Shown: in pieces, positions 42,201 through 49,980 of the stretch | How positions within the stretch are numbered: the first letter of the stretch is position 1 | Layout: each line of letters starts with the position of its first letter | Assembly: GCF_000519205.1 (NCBI RefSeq) | Contig: NZ_JAFB01000024.1 | Location: 1 to 64,000, forward strand | Reading direction: 5' to 3' | DNA length: 64,000 nucleotides | From: Amycolatopsis taiwanensis DSM 45107 | Lineage (GTDB): Bacteria; Actinomycetota; Actinomycetes; Mycobacteriales; Pseudonocardiaceae | Position numbers and translations under genes: made by a program | Notes under the pieces: model-generated | The model's input: only the letters and a program-made list of their open reading frames with translations | Told to the model about the DNA's origin: nothing | Database searches by the model: none

Positions 42201-42358
42201 GGCGGACCTCCGTAGTCGGACGAATGGCAGCACCATGGTGATCGGTCGTTGTTAACCAGCACAACCGACTTTGTGTTAGTTCTTGGCTTCTCGCGGCCGG
42301 CCTGTACACCTTCCCTCGCCGACGACCACAGGTACTCATCCGGGCAAAGGTGTTAGTG

Positions 42359-42367
42359 AAAGCGCTT
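42359..42367. promoter_or_regulatory. LacI/GalR-type half-palindrome AAAGCGCTT, copy 1
   Basis: GTGAAAGCGCTTGC surrounds the palindromic core AAAGCGCTT, the classic centre of LacI/GalR/CcpA-family operators. A second copy is at 47517-47525 before the KDG kinase gene. No lacI-type gene is in the window. Confidence 0.4.
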
Positions 42368-42372
42368 GCTGA

Positions 42373-42450
42373 ATGTTCCGGGCCGCCGCGCTCACCGGCA
42401 CCAGCCGCGTCCTGGACATCGGCTGCGGCGCCCGGGCGACAAACGCGGCC
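42373..42450 (+). pseudogene. Methyltransferase N-terminal stump
   Basis: From ATG 42373 the frame reads MFRAAALTGTSRVLDIGCGA, motif I of a SAM-dependent methyltransferase, then loses all similarity after about 25 codons (the frame continues to 42648 antisense to the gntR gene). It appears to be the 5' end of a gene truncated by rearrangement next to the AAAGCGCTT site. Confidence 0.5.
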
Positions 42451-42491
42451 GGATTATTCGGGCGCGTGTTTGGCGGGTGTGGTTTGGAAAG

Positions 42492-43142
42492 TTACTGCTG
42501 CGCGCGCCCTGGCATATCGTTGATGTGCTGGTCGAGCGCGGTGAGCACTTTCCGCTCGTCGCCGGAGCGCAGCGCGGTCAGCAGGCGCGCGTGCTGGTCG
42601 GCGACCACCGTCGCCGAGGGGTGCGCGGTCGCGTCGCGTCGGAAGTAGGCCCAGATCCGTGGTTGGATCATGCGCCAGATCTGGGCGCAGTGGGGCTGGC
42701 CGGCACGTTCCACCAGCACCTCGTGGAAGCGGACGTCGGCCTGCGCCAGTTCGTCGAAATCGTCATCCGACTCGCGCATGCGCTGAGTCAGTTTCTCCAG
42801 TTCCGCGAAGTCCTCGCCGGTGAGGTTCGGTAATGCGTGCCGCACCGCGAACCGTTCCAGGGTGAGCCGGATGGGGAGCAGGATCTCCTGGACTTCCGTC
42901 TGCGAGATGCCGAGCACGACGGTGCCTCGGTACGGCGAGGACGCGACCAGCCCCTCGTTTTCCAACTGGCGCAAGGCTTCCCGCAAGGGGGCGCGGCTGG
43001 TGCCGAACCGGTCGGCCAGATCGGGTTCGCGCAGCCGGTCCCCGGGCTGAAGCTGTCCGCCGGTGATCGCGTCACGAAGCGCCTCCGCCACCTGGTGGCG
43101 ACGCGACGCCGGGGTCAGGCGTGGTAGGGACTCGCCGTGCAT
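42492..43142 (-). CDS. GntR-family regulator, FadR subfamily
   Basis: 216 aa from ATG 43142. The winged HTH reads HQVAEALRDAITGGQLQPGD, then RFGTSRAPLREALRQLENEG, followed by an all-helical FCD effector domain (LTLERFAVRHALPNL, DVRFHEVLVERAGQP with metal-site His). It is divergent from the sugar-acid dehydratase gene with a TGTCGACA palindrome in that gene's promoter, so it is the likely repressor of the 43.3-49.2 kb operon, released by a pathway intermediate. The open frame extends far upstream, but this ATG starts the homology. Confidence 0.88.
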   Translation of the reverse strand: MHGESLPRLTPASRRHQVAEALRDAITGGQLQPGDRLREPDLADRFGTSRAPLREALRQLENEGLVASSPYRGTVVLGISQTEVQEILLPIRLTLERFAVRHALPNLTGEDFAELEKLTQRMRESDDDFDELAQADVRFHEVLVERAGQPHCAQIWRMIQPRIWAYFRRDATAHPSATVVADQHARLLTALRSGDERKVLTALDQHINDMPGRAQQ

Positions 43143-43186
43143 GGGCACTTCCTTCCGTCGTCGACGACGTGGGCCAGTGTAGCGCG

Positions 43187-43216
43187 TTGACGAGTGTCGA
43201 CAATCGGTTCTACACT
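43187..43216 (+). promoter_or_regulatory. Sugar-acid operon promoter with GntR operator
   Basis: TTGACG (43187-43192) and TACACT (43211-43216) are separated by 18 bp, a good vegetative promoter. The palindrome TGTCGACA (43195-43202) sits in the spacer, matching the TNGTCGACNA-like sites of FadR-type GntR repressors. The first gene starts 71 nt downstream of the -10. Confidence 0.65.
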
Positions 43217-43286
43217 TCGCCGCGGCGCAAGGCCGCACGGTGCCGGCGCCACGAACTTCCTTCCCTTCCAACCGATGAGGAGACTC

Positions 43287-44423
43287 GTGAAGATTCGCGA
43301 GATTCGAGCGGTCGGGCTCAGCGGCGCCACCCCCGAGGGTGGTTGGAGTAACGAACTGCAGGCCGACGACGTCGTGCACACGCTGCTGGCGGTGCACACG
43401 GACGAGGGCCTGGTGGGCATCGGCAGCGCGTTCACCAGTGAGTCGCTGGTCAAGGCCGCGCTGGAGGTGCTCACGCCGCTGTGCCTGGGCGCCAACGCGC
43501 TCGAACCCGAGCGCGTGACCGAAACGCTCCGCCAGCACACCTTCTGGCTCGGCCGCGGAGGCACGATCACCCACGCGATCAGCGCGATCGACATCGCGCT
43601 GTGGGACCTCTTCGGCAAGGCGACGGGGCAACCGGTGGGCCGGCTGCTCGGCGGTCGCCACCGGGACCGCGTCACGCCCTACGCGTCGGTCCTGATGGAT
43701 GAACCCGAGGTGCTGGCCGACCACCTTCGATCTCTGGCGGCACAGGGATTCCGGGCGTTCAAGATCGGCTGGGGACCGTTCGGCCGGCGCGGGTACGCGG
43801 TCGACGAAGCGATCGTCAAGGCGGCGCGCGAGGCGGTGGGACCCACCGCCACCCTCGCCGTCGATGCCGGCGGTAGCGACGCCTACTGGCGCGGGGACTA
43901 CAAGTGGGCGTTGCGCACCGCGCAAATGTTGGCCGACTACGACGTCGCCTGGTTCGAGGAAGCGCTCCCCCCGGACGCGCTCGACGACTTCGTGGCGCTC
44001 CGCCGTTCGTCCCCGGTTCCGATCTCCGGTGGAGAGGTACTCACCCGGCGGCAGGCCTTCACTCCCTTTCTGAGCGCGGGCGCGTTCGACATCGTGCAAC
44101 CCGATACGACCAAGTGCGGTGGGTTGAGCGAGAGCCGGCGAATCGGTTGGCTCGCCGAGGAATTCGGGGCGCGGCTGGTCCCGCACGGGTGGAACACCGC
44201 GATCGGCCTGGCCGCGGACCTGCACCTGGCCTCGGCGTTGCCCGCCACCGATCTGGTCGAGTACAAGACCGGCTCGCCCTATGTGGACGACATCCTGACG
44301 TCGAACTGGCGGCTCGACGACCTCGGGCAGTTGGCGATTCCCGAAGCCCCGGGACTGGGTATCGACCTCGACGAGGAGCGCCTTGCCCGTTACACCGGCG
44401 GCCGGAGCTTGGTGACACCGTAA
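43287..44423 (+). CDS. Enolase-superfamily sugar-acid dehydratase
   Basis: 378 aa, MR/galactonate-dehydratase-like. N-terminal capping domain, then HAISAIDIALWDLFGKATGQ and PVGRLLGGRHRDRVTPYASV. Barrel residues: Lys in FKIGWG, metal ligands Asp in LAVDAGGSDAYW, Glu in VAWFEEALPPD and Glu in SGGEVLTRRQAF, and general acid His in PHGWNTAIG. It dehydrates an aldonic or uronic acid to a 2-keto-3-deoxy acid, feeding the KDG kinase and KDPG aldolase downstream. GTG 43287 follows GAGGAGA. The exact sugar acid is unknown. Confidence 0.85.
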   Translation: MKIREIRAVGLSGATPEGGWSNELQADDVVHTLLAVHTDEGLVGIGSAFTSESLVKAALEVLTPLCLGANALEPERVTETLRQHTFWLGRGGTITHAISAIDIALWDLFGKATGQPVGRLLGGRHRDRVTPYASVLMDEPEVLADHLRSLAAQGFRAFKIGWGPFGRRGYAVDEAIVKAAREAVGPTATLAVDAGGSDAYWRGDYKWALRTAQMLADYDVAWFEEALPPDALDDFVALRRSSPVPISGGEVLTRRQAFTPFLSAGAFDIVQPDTTKCGGLSESRRIGWLAEEFGARLVPHGWNTAIGLAADLHLASALPATDLVEYKTGSPYVDDILTSNWRLDDLGQLAIPEAPGLGIDLDEERLARYTGGRSLVTP

Positions 44424-44505
44424 GCGACCGCGCGCGATCCATTTCTCTTTCTTCTTTCAACGAGCAGGCGTCCGTACTTCTGGACAGCCAATGAAAGGAG
44501 CGGGC

Positions 44506-45864
44506 ATGTCCGCCAGTGTCGGCGACACTCCTGCCACCCCTGACGAAGCCGGAAAGGCCGGGCCGAGGAGAGGAGCCCGGCCGGGCAGGCTCCGCTGGGC
44601 CATCGCCGGTTGCCTGGCCTTGGGCGTCTTCATCAGCTACCTCGACCGCGCCAACCTTTCCGTGGCCAATGGCGACGTCCGAGCGGAGTTCGGGCTCACC
44701 AACGGCGAAATGGGCATAGTGCTGTCCGCCTTCGCCTGGTCCTACACGCTGTTCACGCTGCCGGTGGCCGCATTGCTCGACCGGATCGGCATCGTGTGGA
44801 TACAGCGGGTGGGCGCGTTCATCTATTCGGCGGCCACCCTGCTGACCTCCGTGGTCAGCGGTTTCGGGTTGCTGATCGCCGTGCGGGTGCTGCTCGGCGT
44901 CGGCGAAGCACCGATCTTCCCCAGCGCGTCGAAGGCCACCAGCTACTGGTTCCCGGTCCGCGAACGCTCGGTCGCGACCTCCTGTTTCGACGGTGCGGCC
45001 AAGTTCGCCAACGTGGTCGGGGTGCCGCTGATGAGCGTGGTGATCAGCCTGTACGGCTGGCGGGCCGCGTTCATCTTCAGCGGCGGTCTCAGCGTCCTCT
45101 ATCTCGTGGTGTTCTGGGCGTTCTACCGCGATCCCAGCAAGCACCGGCGGCTGCGGGAGCCGGAACGCCGGTATCTGCGGGACGGCGGCGCTCAGCAGGA
45201 GAACACCGCCTCCTCCGCCGGTGTGTCGGCGCGGGCTCTGCTGAGCCGGCGCAAGGTGTGGGGCCTCATCCTCGGTTTCACCGCGTACAACTACTGCTTC
45301 ACCATGTTCATGACCTGGCTGCCGGGATATCTCTCCAGCACGATGGGCATGTCACTGCTGAAATCCGGCGGGTACACGGCGATCCCGTGGATCGCGGCGA
45401 CCATCACCGACGTCGCCATCGGTGGATACCTCGTCGATCGGCTCATCCGTAACGGGCGCAACTCCACAATGGTCCGGCAGGTCGCGCTGTGTGGTGGCAT
45501 GGTCCTCGGACTGGCGGTGCTGCCCGCCGCGTTCACCACCAACCCGACGGTGGCGATCACCTGCATCACCATCGCGCTGGCCGGGATCGCGCTGTCGGCG
45601 CCGGTGGCGTGGAGCATCCCGGGCCTGATCGCTCCGGCCGGGTCGATCGGCCTGCTCGGTGGCGTGATGAACTTCGGCGGCAACGTCGCGAGTATCGTCG
45701 CGCCGATCGTGACCGGCTATGTCGCCGACGCCGCGGGATTCGGTACCGCGTTCCTGATCGCCGGTGTCGTGCTCGCGCTCGGTCTGCTCGCCTACGCGCT
45801 GCTCCTTGGCCGGATCGAGCCGGTCCTTGCCGAAGCACCAACCGACTCGAAGGTGCGGGCGTGA
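44506..45864 (+). CDS. MFS transporter, ACS family (sugar-acid type)
   Basis: 452 aa. ACS-family marks: FISYLDRANLSVANGDVRAE in helix 1, LDRIGIVWIQRVGAFIYSAA, and VRVLLGVGEAPIFPSASKAT in helix 4, as in glucarate, galactonate and hexuronate carriers. ATG 44506 has AAAGGAG 5 nt upstream; an earlier in-frame ATG at 44491 contains that same site. It imports the sugar acid consumed by the neighbouring dehydratase. Confidence 0.88.
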   Translation: MSASVGDTPATPDEAGKAGPRRGARPGRLRWAIAGCLALGVFISYLDRANLSVANGDVRAEFGLTNGEMGIVLSAFAWSYTLFTLPVAALLDRIGIVWIQRVGAFIYSAATLLTSVVSGFGLLIAVRVLLGVGEAPIFPSASKATSYWFPVRERSVATSCFDGAAKFANVVGVPLMSVVISLYGWRAAFIFSGGLSVLYLVVFWAFYRDPSKHRRLREPERRYLRDGGAQQENTASSAGVSARALLSRRKVWGLILGFTAYNYCFTMFMTWLPGYLSSTMGMSLLKSGGYTAIPWIAATITDVAIGGYLVDRLIRNGRNSTMVRQVALCGGMVLGLAVLPAAFTTNPTVAITCITIALAGIALSAPVAWSIPGLIAPAGSIGLLGGVMNFGGNVASIVAPIVTGYVADAAGFGTAFLIAGVVLALGLLAYALLLGRIEPVLAEAPTDSKVRA

Positions 45865-45936
45865 CACCCTTTGTGGCAACACGCGGCAATCACGGTGACC
45901 ACCGAGCGCGCAAACTCGCGAAGGAAACAGTCTGAA

Positions 45937-47511
45937 ATGCTTGACGTGCTGATCAGCGGAGGGTCCGTTGTGGACGGTGAGGGTGGCCCGGCGCGGCCGG
46001 CCGATGTCGGTATCGTCGGCGACCGCATCGTCGCCGTCGAGCCGCTTCCCGGCGCGGACGCCGGCCGGACCATCGACGCGACCGGCATGACGGTCTGTCC
46101 CGGCCTGATCGACCCGCACAGCCACAGCGACTGGACGGTGCTGGCCAACCCGACCGCGGAAAGCACCATCCGCCAAGGGGTTACCACCGAGATCGTCGGC
46201 AACTGCGGTGTCACCTACGCCCCGCTCAGCGATGCGTCGGCCCAAACCGTGACGGAGGCGTTGCGCGCCAACGGATATCCCGAACCCGTCACCTGGCGCG
46301 GGTTCGGTGAGCTGCTCGACGCGGTGGCCGGCGTCGGGACCACGCAGAATCTCGCGTGGCTGGTCGGGCACAGTGCCATCCGGGAGGCCGCCGAGGGGGT
46401 GCCCGACCGGATGACCGCGCTCCTGGAGGAGGCGATGGCCGCCGGCGCTCTCGGTCTGTCGACCGGCCTCGAATACGGCGCGGGACGGCAGGCCGAAACC
46501 GGGGAACTCGTCGCGCTGGCCGGGGTGCTGGCCCGCCGGGGCGGGCTGTACACCAGTCACATCCGCAACCGGGACGCGGAACTGGCCGCTGCGGTGGAGG
46601 AGTTCTTCACCATCGCGCGAGCCGCCGGTGGCTGGGCACAACTGTCCCACCTGAATGTGCGCGACCAGACGGGGGCGCCGGAAGGTGCCTGGCAATGGGC
46701 CGTAGCACGGCTCGAGCAAGAACGTACCGGGATGGCCGTGCTGGCCGACATGACTCCGTTCGAGGACGGGATCGGGCTGGCCGCCGGGCTGCTGCCGGCC
46801 TGGTTGCTGGACGACGGTGCCGCCACCGCGGCACGCCGCCTCGACGATCCGCTGGTGCGGCAACGCCTGCGTCGCGACTGTGACCGGTACTGGCGGTTCG
46901 TGCACCGTGGCCAGTGGGAGCGGGTCACCCTGCTCAACAGCCCGGCGACGGCCGAACTGGAGGGCTTGAGCTTCCCGGAGATCGCGGCGCGGCTCGGCCG
47001 GGACGAATGGGACTGCCTCTTCGATGTGCTGCGGGCCGCCGGGCCGGACCTGGGATCGGTACAGCTGATGGGCAGGCTGTTCACCGAAGGCCACGTGGCC
47101 GAAGCCATCCGGCATCCATTGTTCTGTCTCGGGGTGGACGGCTACACCAGTCGAGTCGACGGACCCCTGGCGCTGCGTTGCAAGCACCCGTTGTTCTTCG
47201 CCGGGCATGTGCATTATCTGGCCCACCACGTCCGGGATCGGGGGACGCTGAACCTGGAAACGGCGATCCACAAGATGACCGCGATGGTGGCCGACCATTT
47301 CGGACTCGGCGACCGGGGCCGGCTGCGTCCGGGCGCGAAAGCCGACGTGATCACCTTCGATCTGGCCGGACTTCGGGAGAACTCGACCCGGAAGGAACCG
47401 CTGCACTACGCCACCGGGGTGACCAACGTCCTGGTCAACGGCACCGTGGTGGTCGATGACGGGGTGCACACCGGTGCCCGGCCGGGACGCCATTTGCCCC
47501 GGCGAAGCTGA
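45937..47511 (+). CDS. N-acyl-D-amino-acid deacylase-family amidohydrolase
   Basis: 524 aa, D-aminoacylase type. Metal-site positions are filled: DPHSHSDW (His-x-His), Cys in VGNCGVTYAPL, His in YTSHIRNRD, His in AQLSHLNVRD and Asp in CLGVDGYTSR. C-terminal GRLRPGAKADVITFD is the usual closing strand. The family hydrolyses N-acyl-D-amino acids or related amides. Its presence in a KDG pathway is odd; it could release a sugar acid or amino-sugar acid from an N-acyl conjugate. ATG 45937 follows AAGGAA. Confidence 0.85.
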   Translation: MLDVLISGGSVVDGEGGPARPADVGIVGDRIVAVEPLPGADAGRTIDATGMTVCPGLIDPHSHSDWTVLANPTAESTIRQGVTTEIVGNCGVTYAPLSDASAQTVTEALRANGYPEPVTWRGFGELLDAVAGVGTTQNLAWLVGHSAIREAAEGVPDRMTALLEEAMAAGALGLSTGLEYGAGRQAETGELVALAGVLARRGGLYTSHIRNRDAELAAAVEEFFTIARAAGGWAQLSHLNVRDQTGAPEGAWQWAVARLEQERTGMAVLADMTPFEDGIGLAAGLLPAWLLDDGAATAARRLDDPLVRQRLRRDCDRYWRFVHRGQWERVTLLNSPATAELEGLSFPEIAARLGRDEWDCLFDVLRAAGPDLGSVQLMGRLFTEGHVAEAIRHPLFCLGVDGYTSRVDGPLALRCKHPLFFAGHVHYLAHHVRDRGTLNLETAIHKMTAMVADHFGLGDRGRLRPGAKADVITFDLAGLRENSTRKEPLHYATGVTNVLVNGTVVVDDGVHTGARPGRHLPRRS

Positions 47512-47516
47512 CCGCA

Positions 47517-47525
47517 AAAGCGCTT
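47517..47525. promoter_or_regulatory. LacI/GalR-type half-palindrome AAAGCGCTT, copy 2
   Basis: CAAAAGCGCTTACTA lies just after the amidohydrolase stop and 24 nt before the KDG kinase start. It repeats the core found at 42359-42367, suggesting that a second regulator acts on this cluster. Confidence 0.4.
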
Positions 47526-47549
47526 ACTACCTATAAAGGAGGGCTATTC

Positions 47550-48488
47550 GTGCTCGTCACCCTCGGCGAACCGCTCGCGGTGTTCACCTCGGGTACGGTC
47601 GGGCCGGCGCGAGTGGGGGACCATTACCGCCTGGGCCTTGGCGGCGCCGAATGCAATGCCGCGCTTGGTGCGCGGCGGCTGGGTACGCCGTCCGCGGTGC
47701 TCGGTCGTGTCGGTGACGATCCCCTGGGGACCGCGCTCATCCGGGCGATGCGCGCCGACGACATCGACGTCCGGGCGATCGCGCGGGACACCGCGGCGAA
47801 CACCGGGGTGATGTTCAAGGAGTTCCGCTCGGCGGGTCGCGTCCGGGTCAGCTACGCACGGCACGAGAGCGCCGGCTCGCGGCTGGCGCCGGAGGACCTC
47901 GACCCGAGCCTGCTCGGTAACGCGCAGGTTCTGCACACAACGGGAATCACCGCCTCGTTCGGCGATCGGGCGCGAGCGGCGATCGGTGACGCGATGGCCG
48001 CCGTGCACCGAACCGGCGGCATCGTCAGCTTCGACGTGAACTACCGGCGAAGGCTCTGGCCTGGTCCGGACGAGGCGGTTGCCGCGCTCGGCCCGTTGAT
48101 CGCACGGGCGGACGTGCTGTTCCTGACCCTGGCCGAGGCGGAGCTGTTCGGTGTCACGGCCGACCCGGCGGACGCCGTGCGCAAACTGCGGCAACTCGGC
48201 CCCCGGCGAGTGGTGCTCAAGGTCGACGCGGCACGGGTCGTCGCCGCCGACAACGGCGAAATCCTGACCCGTCACCGTCCGCCGGTCCAGCCGGTGGACC
48301 CGGTGGGCGCCGGTGACGCCTTCGCCGCGGGCTACTTACATGGCCTGCTCACGAATCTGGATCCCGTGGAACGTCTCGACCTGGCCATGACACTGGGGCG
48401 CTGGGCCGCGACAACGAGCGGCGACAACGAGGGCTTGCCCACCTTCGCCGAACTCGACCTGTTACTCGAGGACGACGTTGCCCGCTGA
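47550..48488 (+). CDS. kdgK: PfkB-family 2-keto-3-deoxygluconate kinase
   Basis: 312 aa. VTLGEPLAVFTSGTVGPARV at the start, GLGGAECNAALGARRLG (substrate region), FDVNYRRRLWPGPDEA (KDG-kinase-type block) and the C-terminal PVDPVGAGDAFAAGYLHGLL with the catalytic Asp. It phosphorylates 2-keto-3-deoxygluconate to KDPG using ATP. GTG 47550 follows AAAGGAGGG. It stands between dehydratase and aldolase in pathway order. Confidence 0.87.
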   Translation: MLVTLGEPLAVFTSGTVGPARVGDHYRLGLGGAECNAALGARRLGTPSAVLGRVGDDPLGTALIRAMRADDIDVRAIARDTAANTGVMFKEFRSAGRVRVSYARHESAGSRLAPEDLDPSLLGNAQVLHTTGITASFGDRARAAIGDAMAAVHRTGGIVSFDVNYRRRLWPGPDEAVAALGPLIARADVLFLTLAEAELFGVTADPADAVRKLRQLGPRRVVLKVDAARVVAADNGEILTRHRPPVQPVDPVGAGDAFAAGYLHGLLTNLDPVERLDLAMTLGRWAATTSGDNEGLPTFAELDLLLEDDVAR

Positions 48489-48521
48489 CACCCGCGTCCG
48501 AAGTCTGCCCGAGGAGGGAAA

Positions 48522-49154
48522 TTGCCTGGCTTGCTCGACATCTCGCCGGTGATACCGGTGCTGGTCCTGCACGACCATGAGGCCGCCGTCCCGGTTGTCG
48601 AAGCACTGCGTGACGGGGGCGTGCGCCTTGCCGAGGTGACCCTGCGTACGCCGACCGCGATCGAGGCCATCCGGCGCATCGCGGCCGAGGTGGAGGACGT
48701 CCTGGTGGGCGCCGGAACCGTGGTCGCACCGCACCAGGCCGCGGCAGCGGCCAAGGCCGGAGCCGAATTCCTGGTCACGCCGGGCAGCAGCGAGCAGGTG
48801 TACCAAGCGTGCCGGGACACCGGCCTGCCGATATTGCCCGGTGCGGCCACGGTGAGCGAAGCGATGAGCCTGGCCGAACGAGGCCATTCCGAGCTCAAGT
48901 TCTTCCCTGCCGAAGCCGCGGGCGGCCCCGCCTACCTTCGCGCGATCGCGGGACCCCTGCCCGACCTGCGGTTCTGCCCCACCGGGGGGATCACCGCCGA
49001 ATCGGCCTCCGGCTACCTGAGGCTGCCGAACGTGGCTTGCGTCGGCGGGAGCTGGCTGACCCCGGCCGAAGCGGTGGCTGCCGGCGACTTCGCGAGGATC
49101 ACCGCGCTCACCCGGGACTTCCTCACGGCCTGCCGCGCCGGAGCAACGGCGTAA
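48522..49154 (+). CDS. eda: KDPG/KHG aldolase
   Basis: 210 aa, class I aldolase. IPVLVLHDHEAAVPVVEALR, LAEVTLRTPTAIEAIRRIAA with catalytic Glu, VGAGTVVAPHQAAAAAKAGA, FLVTPGSS and the Schiff-base Lys in SELKFFPAEAAGG. PTGGITAESASGYL is the phosphate-binding end. It cleaves KDPG to pyruvate and glyceraldehyde-3-phosphate. TTG 48522 behind GAGGAGGG is the likely start. It closes the sugar-acid operon. Confidence 0.9.
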   Translation: MPGLLDISPVIPVLVLHDHEAAVPVVEALRDGGVRLAEVTLRTPTAIEAIRRIAAEVEDVLVGAGTVVAPHQAAAAAKAGAEFLVTPGSSEQVYQACRDTGLPILPGAATVSEAMSLAERGHSELKFFPAEAAGGPAYLRAIAGPLPDLRFCPTGGITAESASGYLRLPNVACVGGSWLTPAEAVAAGDFARITALTRDFLTACRAGATA

Positions 49155-49223
49155 AGCTGAACTCCGGGGTTGGCGGCCGCCGCGGGACGACGTCAGGTGC
49201 CAGATGATGCGGCATAGTGGTCC
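49154..49223 (-). pseudogene. Relic of the RNase 3' end and downstream DNA
   Basis: This stretch aligns with 41769-41850: both contain AAGCTG-ACTCCG, GGCCG, GTCAGGTG-CAGA and GATGCGG in the same order. Read leftward it encodes RPDHYA, matching SPDHYA of the RNase active site, before the frame breaks by a short deletion. It looks like a partial duplication that has drifted, although no full copy is present. Confidence 0.55.
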
Positions 49224-49292
49224 GGCCGGTCCATGCGTGGCGGTGCCGATTCTCGGTAGCGCGTCCGGGCCGACTGGAGCGAAGATCGCCGC

Positions 49293-49874
49293 ATGCCGAC
49301 CTTCCTGGAAACCGAGCGGCTGGTCCTGCGGCCGTTCACCGCGGCCGACGCTGACCACCTGCTTGAGCTGGACAACGATCCGGACGTCATGCGCTTCATC
49401 AACGGTGGCCGGCCGACAAGCCGGGAGACGATCCGAACGCAGACCCTCCCACGGCTCCTGCACGACTACCCGTGCTTCGGGACCCGTGGCTACTGGGCAG
49501 CGGAAGAGAAGGCCACCGGGACCTTCCTGGGCTGGTTCGAGTACCGGCCGTTGCGGGAGAACAGCCCCGCCGTGGTCGAACTCGGCTACCGGCTGAACAG
49601 GGCGGCCTGGGGGCGCGGCTATGCCACCGAGGGGTCTCTGGCCCTGATTCACCACGGGTTCACCGAACTCGGCGTCGAGCGGGTGACTGCGAACACCATG
49701 GCCGTCAACGCCCGTTCCCGGCGTGTCATGGAGAAGTCGGGCCTGTCCTTCGTGCGGAGCTTCACCGGGGACTGGCCGGAGAAGATCGCCGGCTCCGAGC
49801 ATGGTGAAGTCGAGTACGAACTCACCCGGGCCCAGTGGGAGCAGCCTCGTCCAAGGCGGACTGTCGCTGGATAA
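49293..49874 (+). CDS. GNAT acetyltransferase, RimJ/RimL type
   Basis: 193 aa. It begins TFLETERLVLRPFTAADADH, typical of Acetyltransf_3 proteins. The acetyl-CoA loop is LNRAAWGRGYATEGSLALIH, followed by the conserved NTMAVNARSRRVMEKSGLSF. It acetylates an N-terminus or a small amine; the target is unknown. It is a single gene between the sugar-acid cluster and an MHS transporter, with about 106 bp after it. Confidence 0.88.
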   Translation: MPTFLETERLVLRPFTAADADHLLELDNDPDVMRFINGGRPTSRETIRTQTLPRLLHDYPCFGTRGYWAAEEKATGTFLGWFEYRPLRENSPAVVELGYRLNRAAWGRGYATEGSLALIHHGFTELGVERVTANTMAVNARSRRVMEKSGLSFVRSFTGDWPEKIAGSEHGEVEYELTRAQWEQPRPRRTVAG

Positions 49875-49980
49875 AGTTCACAATCCGAGCCCGCGGATTC
49901 AATGCGGAGTGCACCTTGAACCCGTCGCCGCCAGGCCGAAGACTGAGCTCCCGATCAACGAGAGCGTGTAAAGGACTGCG

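Noticed and set aside
45352-47517. 721-codon open frame on the minus strand
   Set aside because: Antisense shadow of the D-aminoacylase and transporter genes, which have clear domain motifs; the shadow has none and is Arg/Gly/His-rich as expected of GC-rich antisense.
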